Assembly (NCBI GenBank): GCA_032125995.1
Contig: JAQBBQ010000065.1
Coordinates: forward strand, 1-15,240
From: SG8-39 sp032125995
GTDB lineage: Bacteria > Pseudomonadota > Gammaproteobacteria > Burkholderiales > SG8-39
Length of the DNA: 15,240 nt
Direction: 5' to 3'
The notes beneath the pieces are model-generated. The model saw only the letters and a program-made list of their open reading frames with translations, was not told where the DNA came from and searched no databases. This document shows, one piece after another, positions 7,631-13,796 of the stretch. Numbering within the stretch: position 1 is the first letter of the stretch; every line of letters starts with the position of its first letter. The position numbers were made by a program, and so were the translations under genes.

Positions 7631-9597
7631 ACGACGCGCTCGTTGCCGCCATCGACCGGAATCTGCGCCGCGGTCGTCTTGGCAAACAGCGTGCCGCAGA
7701 GTTCGGCTGCAAGCTCCGCCACGTCGCCCGAGGTGACTTCGGTAGCGAGCAGGTTTTTCTTCCGATACGCGTCTACGCTGAGGCCGTAGGCCTTTGCGCG
7801 CGCCGCAAGCAGGTCAGGCGTCCACAACGCAGTGTCGTAAACGGCATCGGGGTGCAAAGAGTTGATCCGGATGCCGTCCTTGGCCCATTCGAGTGCAACG
7901 ATTCGGGCAAGCTGATTGAGCGCGGCCTTGGACGCCGAGTACGCGGCGGCGCCGGGCCCCGGGGCGGGCACGTTCTTCGAGCCGATAACGACCACGCGAC
8001 CATTGCGCGCGGCGCGCTTGAGCAGCGGATGGGATTGCTGCAACAGGCGCAGGTTCGCCTCGACGTTCACCGACATGGCCGCGTGCCAGGCCTGCGCCGA
8101 GATCTCGGTCACGGCCTGCGTCGCCGGAAAGACGCCGGCATTGAGAACGAGCATGTCCATACCGCCGAAGCGCCCGACGCCGCGGTCGAGCGCACGCTCG
8201 ACCGCGACTGGGTCAGTGAGGTCGCATTCGATGCCCAGCACATCGAGACGCTGCCAGTGATGCGTGACCGCGACATCCCGGTCGAGTGCGATCACAGCCG
8301 CGCCGCGCCGCAGGAACGCGTCGACGCAAGCTTTGCCGATGCCGGAGGCCGCGCCCGTAATCAACACGACCTCGCCGGTGAACGCAGGCGCTGCGCCCGA
8401 TTGACGCAACTTGGCCTGTTCCAGATCCCAGTATTCGATGTCGAAAATATCGCGCTCGCTTACCGCGCTCCAGCCGCCGAGCTTTTCGGCGCGCAGAATC
8501 ACGTCGACCGTGTGGTCGTAGAGGTCCTCGATAATTGCGACGTCCTTCGCGCTGCGCCCGGCTGAGGCAAAACCGAGTTCGGGGTCGAGCAGCATGCGCG
8601 GCGCGACATCAAGCATCGCTTTGGACTCTTTGGCGTTTGGTGCATGGCGCTCGAAATAGGCCGCATAGCGCCGACCAAACGCCGCGACATCGCGGCCGAT
8701 CATCGGCAGTGGCTTGGTGCGGATCACGTGATCGGGTGTCGCCGGTCCCTGCTGCGAGAGCCGCGCGACGTCAGGATGTTGCGCGAAGCCGAGCAACTTC
8801 GCCGAATCGCTCATGCGCAATAACATGGGACCCGTTGCGGCATGGGAGATCGCGCGTCGCAACGCGGCGATGTCCTCACGCGGTACCGGTTCGCGACGCG
8901 GCGCGGGCGGTGACAGGTCCCAGGCCGCGTGATCCCGAAGATGGTTCTCGGCCATCGAAACGAGCTCGATCATGCGTTCGTAGGACTCGCGTGCGGTTTT
9001 ACCGAACGAAAACATCCCATGCGAGAGCAGCACCATACCCATCGTGGCGGCGCCGGCGTGCTCTCGAAACGCCCGCGCGCAGACCGCCGCGAGATCGAAG
9101 CCCGGCATGACATAGGGGATGACGACGACGCGGTCGCCGTAGATTTCCCGTATGCGGTTTTCGCCAGCCGGCGCATTGGAGATCGACAGCATGGCATCGG
9201 CATGCGTGTGATCGACGTAGGTCTGCGGCAGGATTGCGTGCAGGATCGTTTCCACCGAGGGAGCCGGTGCGCCGGCGCGCAGGCTATGGGTGTTCAGTTC
9301 ATTGACCATCTGCCGATCGGAGAGGGCAGGCAGGTCGGCCAGGCGCCGGACGTAGTCCAGTTCGACCGGCGTGAACCCGGCGGCCTCGATCGATTCGAGA
9401 TCCCATCCGCTACCCTTTACGTACAGCACGTCCCGGTCCTCGCCGAACAGGTTCTTCTCGCGCAGCTTGACCGAGGTATTCCCGCCGCCGTGCAGAACGA
9501 GTGACTTGTCGCGCCCGAGCAGGCGCGAGCTGTACACCCGCGGCCCGAGCGGCCCCGTGAATTGCGCGGCTTCTGCGTCGCTCCAGAGGCTTTTCAT
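7627..9597 (-). CDS. Bifunctional class II aldolase / short-chain dehydrogenase fusion
   Basis: A 656-aa two-domain cytoplasmic protein. Residues about 1-225 are a class II (zinc) sugar-phosphate aldolase: phosphate-site HGGGNTSVK (36-44), VKGSG (60-64), zinc ligands H130 and H132 in VDHTHADAMLS, and H193 in LLSHGMFSFG. A linker of about 180 residues follows. Residues about 405-656 are a short-chain dehydrogenase with the NAD(P) motif TGAASGIG (414-421), NAG (486-488), S540 and the catalytic YxxxK pair Y553/K557 in YSASKAAL. The layout matches the RhaEW-type family (rhamnulose-1-phosphate aldolase plus lactaldehyde dehydrogenase). The adjacent mtnA, overlapped by four bases, suggests that here the aldolase cleaves 5-methylthioribulose-1-P or 5-deoxyribulose-1-P to DHAP and an aldehyde, which the second domain would oxidise or reduce. 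That substrate is inference; rhamnose-type sugars remain possible, but no rhamnose genes are present. The ATG at 9597 has only a weak ribosome site. Confidence 0.85.
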   Translation of the reverse strand: MKSLWSDAEAAQFTGPLGPRVYSSRLLGRDKSLVLHGGGNTSVKLREKNLFGEDRDVLYVKGSGWDLESIEAAGFTPVELDYVRRLADLPALSDRQMVNELNTHSLRAGAPAPSVETILHAILPQTYVDHTHADAMLSISNAPAGENRIREIYGDRVVVIPYVMPGFDLAAVCARAFREHAGAATMGMVLLSHGMFSFGKTARESYERMIELVSMAENHLRDHAAWDLSPPAPRREPVPREDIAALRRAISHAATGPMLLRMSDSAKLLGFAQHPDVARLSQQGPATPDHVIRTKPLPMIGRDVAAFGRRYAAYFERHAPNAKESKAMLDVAPRMLLDPELGFASAGRSAKDVAIIEDLYDHTVDVILRAEKLGGWSAVSERDIFDIEYWDLEQAKLRQSGAAPAFTGEVVLITGAASGIGKACVDAFLRRGAAVIALDRDVAVTHHWQRLDVLGIECDLTDPVAVERALDRGVGRFGGMDMLVLNAGVFPATQAVTEISAQAWHAAMSVNVEANLRLLQQSHPLLKRAARNGRVVVIGSKNVPAPGPGAAAYSASKAALNQLARIVALEWAKDGIRINSLHPDAVYDTALWTPDLLAARAKAYGLSVDAYRKKNLLATEVTSGDVAELAAELCGTLFAKTTAAQIPVDGGNERVV

Positions 9598-9624
9598 GTC
9601 AAACGCTTTAGCGATGGGCGTGGA

Positions 9625-9634
9625 ATTCTATACT
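9625..9634. promoter_or_regulatory. Overlapping divergent -10 elements between the fusion gene and the acetyltransferase gene
   Basis: The 43-base divergent gap contains TATACT on the plus strand (9629-9634, five of six matches to TATAAT) and TAGAAT on the minus strand (9630-9625, five of six), sharing two bases. The plus element would start transcription at about the ATG at 9641. The minus element would give a leader of about 20 bases before the ATG at 9597. The -35 regions at the expected distances match the consensus poorly on both strands, so this is a candidate only. Confidence 0.4.
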
Positions 9635-9640
9635 CTGCAG

Positions 9641-10099
9641 ATGTTCCGCATTGAGTTGCTGTCCTGGGAATCGGCGCGCAGCGCGGCTGCACCGATCCGT
9701 TTTACCGTGTTCGTCGAAGAACAGCGCGTTCCAACAGACATCGAACTCGACGAACATGATGCCACCAGCCTGCACGCGCTGGCGCGCAGCGGGCAGGGCG
9801 AGGTCATCGGTACGGGTCGCCTGCTTTCCGCCGAAGATCACGCCAGCCGCAGCGTTGGGCATATCGGGCGCATGGCCGTGCTCGCAGCGTGGCGCGGACG
9901 GGGTGCCGGTGGCGCAATCCTCGAGGCCCTCGTCGATGCCGCGCGGGCGCGTGGCGATACCGAGGTCGCGCTATCGGCGCAGTCCCATGCACTCGCGTTC
10001 TACCGCGCCCATGGTTTCGTCGCGGAAGGCGAGGATTACATCGAGGCCGGGATCATGCATCGCGACATGCGCCGCAGCCTTCAGTCGCTGCGCACCTAG
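9641..10099 (+). CDS. GNAT-family N-acetyltransferase (ElaA/YjcF-like)
   Basis: A 152-aa single-domain acetyl-CoA-dependent acetyltransferase. The N-terminal part IRFTVFVEEQRVPTDIELDEHD (19-40, key residues F21, F24, E26-E27, Q28) resembles ElaA/YjcF-type proteins. The acetyl-CoA pyrophosphate loop is RGRGAGGAIL (85-94) after the beta-strand GRMAVL, and ALAFYRAHGFVAEGEDYIEAGIMH (118-140 region) is the usual GNAT C-terminal tail. The substrate is unknown; this branch has no agreed physiological target. The ATG at 9641 has no ribosome site and sits seven bases after a -10-like TATACT, so the mRNA may be leaderless. An in-frame ATG at 9614 is less likely because the domain begins right after 9641. 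It is divergent from the aldolase fusion, convergent with the NRDE gene, and its TAG stop overlaps that gene's stop. Confidence 0.82.
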   Translation: MFRIELLSWESARSAAAPIRFTVFVEEQRVPTDIELDEHDATSLHALARSGQGEVIGTGRLLSAEDHASRSVGHIGRMAVLAAWRGRGAGGAILEALVDAARARGDTEVALSAQSHALAFYRAHGFVAEGEDYIEAGIMHRDMRRSLQSLRT

Positions 10100-10869
10100 G
10101 CCTTGATCGCGAACTCGTAGGTCAGCGTCTCGCCCGCCGCGCCGTGCGGCTCGAAGCTGCGCTCGGCAAACTGGGCGCGACCGTCCGCGTCAACGATGAG
10201 GACACTCGAGCAGCGCGTGCCGTAGTCGGCTGACACCACGTGCGCGGCCGACAACTGGCGCTCGCGCTCCAGCCCGACCCCGGTATCCGGAAGCTCGGCA
10301 TCCCCGGGTTGCTCGCTGTCCGCGAGAAGTTCGAGCAGTCCTTCGACGCCGACGCTGGCGCCAGTCTCCAGCGCGCGCGCCAGGCGCTGCTTGCCGACCA
10401 CGACCTTGGGCCATGGCGTGTCGAGCAATTCATTCGACAGTCCGTAGATTCCGGCCTCGAGCCGGCGCGTGTCGCCGGCTCGGTTCGACGTCCACCAGAG
10501 TTCGTGCCGATCCGCGACGAGCAGGTTGAAACCGCGATACACGGTCCCGGTGGCATATGCCGCGGCGGCGTAATCGCCCGGCGGCGTCGCGCCACACAGG
10601 AAGTCCGTCGTCAGCTTGCCGCGCGATGGGGCGTCCGGGGCTACCGCACTGGACCCTTCGCGCACGTTCGTCACTGCGGCAAGGCGCCCAGTGCGCGTGA
10701 CACCGAGCCAGGTTCCCATCGATTCCAGATCGCGACCGCCAAGCAGGTCCGGCTGCTCACGCCAAAATGCCGCCTGCGCGCTCGGGCGTGCGTAAAATTC
10801 ATCACGATTCGCCGCCAGCACGAGCGGAAACCGCCGGTGCGCATGCCAGGCAAGCAAGATCAGGCACAT
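10096..10869 (-). CDS. NRDE-family (TANGO2-like) protein
   Basis: A 257-aa protein opening MCLILLAWHAHRRFPLVLAANRDE. The NRDE tetrad (21-24) and the Cys at position 2 are hallmarks of the NRDE/TANGO2 family, which has an Ntn-hydrolase-like fold. Downstream family features include LLGGRDLESMGTWLGVTRTGRLAAVTNVRE (about 42-71), SRGKLTTDFL, FNLLVADRHELWWTSNR and LSNELLDTPWPKV. The length is normal for the family. The bacterial function is not established; animal TANGO2 has been connected to lipid and heme handling. It starts three bases after the DUF4936-like gene, so it is the last gene of the ygfZ operon. Its TAG shares the palindrome CTAG (10096-10099) with the stop of the convergent acetyltransferase gene, leaving no room for a separate terminator. 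Confidence 0.88.
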   Translation of the reverse strand: MCLILLAWHAHRRFPLVLAANRDEFYARPSAQAAFWREQPDLLGGRDLESMGTWLGVTRTGRLAAVTNVREGSSAVAPDAPSRGKLTTDFLCGATPPGDYAAAAYATGTVYRGFNLLVADRHELWWTSNRAGDTRRLEAGIYGLSNELLDTPWPKVVVGKQRLARALETGASVGVEGLLELLADSEQPGDAELPDTGVGLERERQLSAAHVVSADYGTRCSSVLIVDADGRAQFAERSFEPHGAAGETLTYEFAIKA

Positions 10870-10872
10870 GCG

Positions 10873-11163
10873 TCAGTCGGCGTCGACGAAGATTTCCGCA
10901 TGCCGCGCGCCCGCGTCAATCAGCAGACGCCCAAACCCGACCCGTTCGCAATGCTGCTCGATGAACGTCGCCAGCGCGGTGACGTCTTCGACCTCGGCGT
11001 AGATCTCCATGCATGTCGCCGGGTCGTCTCTGCGGCACATCCAACGTCCGCGAATCCCGTGGGTCTGGGCGACGGCGTCGAACAAGATTCTGATTGCGGC
11101 TCGCAGGGCGTCGCGGCGCGTCGGATCGACCCGGTAATAAACGTAAAGGTTGGCGCGGGTCAC
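10873..11163 (-). CDS. Small conserved protein, DUF4936-like
   Basis: A 96-aa protein with no signal peptide or membrane segment, beginning MTRANLYVYYRVDPTRRDALRAA. The opening strand YVYYRV followed by a helix, then CMEIYAEVED and a C-terminal HAEIFVD strand, suggests a compact alpha/beta (ferredoxin-like) fold. I recognise it as resembling DUF4936 proteins, which occur next to ygfZ in Betaproteobacteria, but no function is known. The start is a GTG at 11163 that overlaps the ygfZ stop (GTGA). The NRDE gene follows after three bases. Coupling to ygfZ suggests a role near iron-sulfur cluster maintenance or one-carbon metabolism, purely by context. It has two cysteines in the middle (WMCRR and TCMEI) and one later (QHCER). 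Confidence 0.7.
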   Translation of the reverse strand: MTRANLYVYYRVDPTRRDALRAAIRILFDAVAQTHGIRGRWMCRRDDPATCMEIYAEVEDVTALATFIEQHCERVGFGRLLIDAGARHAEIFVDAD

Positions 11164-12107
11164 ACCGCGTACGGCAACGGCAAAAATTCGAGCGCCGGTC
11201 CGTCCGGCGCGGCGCGAATGGGCACCTGATGTTCGACCGCCGCGGTCGGTATTACTGCGAGGAGCTCGCTGCCGCCGTTCCCCGGTGCGGCAGAAATCAC
11301 GGTGCCGCTCGGCTGACCCGGTTGATCGTCACTGAACAGATCCTGGCCCGGCGTGAGCGTGGCGCCTGCCGGCATCCGCGCGCGGACCATGCGTCGCTTG
11401 ACCTGCCCGCGGAATTGGGCGCGCGCCACAACCTCTTGACCGGGATAGCATCCCTTCTTGAAGTCGACAGCGGCGATCGCCTCGAGATTCAGCATCTGGG
11501 GGACGAATAGATCCTGCGTCGCCGCGACGATCTGGGGCAGGCCCATGCGAATGTCCTCGAGCTGCCAGCGGGCCTCGTCGGCTTCGGCCGCACCAAGGCG
11601 CTCGATCAGTGCGCCCGGTCCTGGTGCAGGCGCGAGCAGGCGGGCGCGATCGGCGCCGACGCGAACCACGATGGCATCACCCGCACGGACGACCGCATGG
11701 GCCTGATCGGGAATTTCGACACCTTGCGCTGCGAGCGCGGGCAGCGCGGCGTCACCGAACAGGCCGAACTGCGCCCATCGCTCGCTCGCATCCTCGAGCG
11801 TGACCTTGGCGCGCAGCACGAACATGCGCAGACGCTTTGCCACGAGAGGAACCAGTTCACGCGGCAACAAGAGGAAAAAACCGCTCTCCACGGGTACCAC
11901 GAGACCCGTCGCCAGAAGCCGACCTTTTGCGGTACACCAGCCGGCCAGGCGCGCACGATCCGGCGCCAGGTGCTCGATGTCGTTGGTGAGTTGGCCGTGC
12001 AGAAATGCGCGCGCGTCGTCTCCTGCGACGTGGAGCACGCCTTCGCGCCCCAGTCGGGCGTAAGCGAATTCCTTCGCCGCCTCGTTCTGATTGGCTTGGT
12101 TGTTCAT
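11160..12107 (-). CDS. ygfZ: YgfZ/GcvT-like folate-binding protein
   Basis: A 315-aa cytoplasmic protein of the YgfZ family, tetrahydrofolate-binding relatives of the glycine-cleavage T protein that help build or repair certain iron-sulfur enzymes such as MiaB. The diagnostic motif KGCYPGQE is at 218-225 with the conserved Cys220, preceded by LNLEAIAAVDF. The N-terminal part has HGQLTNDIEHL (37-47) and GWCTAKGRLLA (56-66), also typical. The frame remains open upstream to about 12710, but that stretch is antisense to mltG. The ATG at 12107 gives the family-typical N-terminus. No clear ribosome site precedes it, and a -10-like TAGAAT on this strand (12124-12119) lies close upstream, so the leader would be very short. 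It heads a tight operon with the DUF4936-like and NRDE genes. Confidence 0.92.
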   Translation of the reverse strand: MNNQANQNEAAKEFAYARLGREGVLHVAGDDARAFLHGQLTNDIEHLAPDRARLAGWCTAKGRLLATGLVVPVESGFFLLLPRELVPLVAKRLRMFVLRAKVTLEDASERWAQFGLFGDAALPALAAQGVEIPDQAHAVVRAGDAIVVRVGADRARLLAPAPGPGALIERLGAAEADEARWQLEDIRMGLPQIVAATQDLFVPQMLNLEAIAAVDFKKGCYPGQEVVARAQFRGQVKRRMVRARMPAGATLTPGQDLFSDDQPGQPSGTVISAAPGNGGSELLAVIPTAAVEHQVPIRAAPDGPALEFLPLPYAV

Positions 12108-12109
12108 CG

Positions 12110-12124
12110 TAGAATGAAATTCTA
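12110..12124. promoter_or_regulatory. Perfect inverted repeat / paired -10 elements between ygfZ and mltG
   Basis: TAGAAT (12110-12115) and ATTCTA (12119-12124) form a perfect six-base inverted repeat around GAA. Each arm reads TAGAAT on its own strand, a five-of-six match to the sigma-70 -10 box, so one element could drive both divergent genes. Transcription would begin a few bases before the ygfZ ATG on the minus strand and about 34 bases before the mltG GTG on the plus strand. Neither strand shows a good -35 at 16-18 bases. It could instead be an operator. Confidence 0.4.
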
Positions 12125-12155
12125 GCGTCGTTCGGGCGATCATCGCCTTCTCGCT

Positions 12156-13178
12156 GTGATTTCGTTCATCGTCCGCACTGCTCTGCTTGTGGTCCTCGCC
12201 GCGGTCGCCGCGTGGATCACTGTCGCGTGGTACGTGACGACGCCGCTGCCGGTGAAAACCCTGCCCGTCGAAGTGGAGATCCCGACCGGCACGCGATTCA
12301 GGGACGCGGTGACGATACTCGAGCGGGCCGGAATCGAGACCGGCGGGTTGCGCTTCGAGATCCTCGCCCGCGCGCTCAATCGGGCGCAGTCGATCAAGGC
12401 CGGGAGTTATGAAATTGCGCGTGCCCTGACACCGCTTGAGCTGCTCGACAAACTGACGCGCGGCGACGTCAGGCAGGCCGAAGTCCGGCTGGTCGAAGGA
12501 TGGACGCTGCGCTCTGTGCGGCGTGCACTCGACGCCAGCCCGCACCTGCGCCACGACTCGATGGCGATGGACGAGGACCAATTGCGCTTGGCGATCGGCG
12601 TGACCGAACCGCGGCTCGAGGGTCTTGTATTTCCCGACACCTACCTGTTCGCCAAGGGCTCGAGCGATCTGGCCGTACTGCGTCGCGCAGTTCGCGCCAT
12701 GCAGCGCCATCTCGCTGTTGAATGGGCTGCTCGGGAGTCGGATTTACCCTATCGCGCGCCCTATGACGCGCTCATCATGGCGTCGATCATCGAGAAGGAG
12801 ACCGGGCAGGCGGCCGAGCGCGACCTGATCGCAGGGGTGCTCATCAATCGGCTACGCAGGGGCATGCGCCTGCAGGTCGATCCGACGGTGATCTATGGCC
12901 TCGGCGAAGCGTTCGATGGCAATCTGAAGAAGGTTCATTTGCTGACCGATGGGCCTTACAACAGCTATACGCGCGCCGGGCTTCCGCCAACGCCGATTGC
13001 GCTGTCGGGGCTGGCTTCGTTACGCGCGGCAGTACGACCCGCAGTAACCGATGCGTTGTATTACGTCGCGCGCGGAGACGGCAGCAGCCAATTTTCACGC
13101 ACGCTGACAGAGCACAATCGCGCCGTGGACAAGTACCAACGCGCGCCGGCGCGCAGCGCCAGATCGAATTCGCGATGA
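12156..13178 (+). CDS. mltG: Endolytic murein transglycosylase MltG (YceG)
   Basis: A 340-aa inner-membrane protein, single-pass near residues 5-26 with the catalytic part in the periplasm. It cleaves nascent peptidoglycan glycan strands and is thought to set their length. The domain shows a LysM-like N-terminal part (VEVEIPTGTRFRDAVTILERAG, 38-59), LVEGWTLRSVRRAL (112-125), LEGLVFPDTYLF (154-165), the catalytic glutamate E213 in ALIMASIIEKETG, then INRLRRGMRLQVDPTVIYGLG (230-250) and the conserved YNSYTRAGLPPTPI (268-281). The length is normal. The start is a GTG at 12156; no in-frame ATG precedes the membrane segment and no good ribosome site is visible. The stop overlaps the tmk start as ATGA. 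Gene order mltG-tmk-holB is common in proteobacteria. Confidence 0.95.
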   Translation: MISFIVRTALLVVLAAVAAWITVAWYVTTPLPVKTLPVEVEIPTGTRFRDAVTILERAGIETGGLRFEILARALNRAQSIKAGSYEIARALTPLELLDKLTRGDVRQAEVRLVEGWTLRSVRRALDASPHLRHDSMAMDEDQLRLAIGVTEPRLEGLVFPDTYLFAKGSSDLAVLRRAVRAMQRHLAVEWAARESDLPYRAPYDALIMASIIEKETGQAAERDLIAGVLINRLRRGMRLQVDPTVIYGLGEAFDGNLKKVHLLTDGPYNSYTRAGLPPTPIALSGLASLRAAVRPAVTDALYYVARGDGSSQFSRTLTEHNRAVDKYQRAPARSARSNSR

Positions 13179-13789
13179 TTACCCGCGGCAAGCTGATTAC
13201 CCTTGAGGGCGTCGATGGGTCGGGAAAGTCGACGCATCTCGAACAGATCGAGCAAACCCTATCCGCCGCAGGTCACCGTGTGCTTAGGACCCGCGAGCCG
13301 GGCGGGACGCTGCTCGCCGAATCGCTTCGCAAGTTGGTGTTGGACGTGCCGATGGACGGCGTATGCGAAGTGCTCCTGATGTTTGCGGCCCGAGCAGACC
13401 ATGTACGAACCGTAATCCGGCCCGAAATGGAGGCAGGTACCTGGGTCCTTTGCGACCGCTTCACGGATGCGACGGTTGCCTACCAGGGTGCGGGGAAGGG
13501 GGTATCGCTCGGACTGATCCACGACCTGGCGCAGGCCGCACACCCGGGCCTGACACCGGACCGGACGCTCGTTTTCGATTGCCCTTACGAGATCGCGCGT
13601 GCGCGACTCGCGGGCACTGGGCGGCCGATGGACCGCTTCGAGCGCGAAGATCGGGCGTTTTTCGACCGCGTCCGCAGGGCCTATCTCGAGGCGGCCAGGC
13701 GCGATCCGGCGCGCGTGCATGTCATCGATGCCTCCAAAGATCTAGATGAAGTTAAGAAACAAATTGAAGTAAACCTATTAACGATTTGA
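13175..13789 (+). CDS. tmk: Thymidylate (dTMP) kinase
   Basis: Cytoplasmic kinase that phosphorylates dTMP to dTDP with ATP, an essential step of dTTP synthesis; 204 aa, normal length. The P-loop is GVDGSGKST (12-20), followed by TREPGGT (39-45), which binds the dTMP side, DRFTDATVAYQGAG (94-107) carrying the conserved DR and the thymidine-contact region, and an Arg-rich lid around RLAGTGRPMDRFE (144-156) as in the E. coli-type enzymes. The start ATG overlaps the mltG stop by four bases. The last 20 or so codons switch to AT-rich usage (SKDLDEVKKQIEVNLLTI written with AAA, GAA, TTA), unlike the rest of the gene. The stop lies seven bases before holB. Confidence 0.96.
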   Translation: MITRGKLITLEGVDGSGKSTHLEQIEQTLSAAGHRVLRTREPGGTLLAESLRKLVLDVPMDGVCEVLLMFAARADHVRTVIRPEMEAGTWVLCDRFTDATVAYQGAGKGVSLGLIHDLAQAAHPGLTPDRTLVFDCPYEIARARLAGTGRPMDRFEREDRAFFDRVRRAYLEAARRDPARVHVIDASKDLDEVKKQIEVNLLTI

Positions 13790-13796
13790 TTTATAT

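Noticed and set aside
7945..7970. GC palindrome resembling the 3548-3573 hairpin
   Set aside because: It encodes the APGPGA segment of the dehydrogenase domain; the similarity is explained by Gly/Pro codons rather than a dispersed repeat.
5909..8565. Long plus-strand open frames antisense to the MFS gene, mtnA and the fusion gene
   Set aside because: Same shadow pattern; the minus-strand products carry full sets of catalytic residues.
12108..12710. N-terminal extension of ygfZ upstream of 12107
   Set aside because: Entirely antisense to mltG and without family similarity; normal YgfZ length is obtained from the ATG at 12107.
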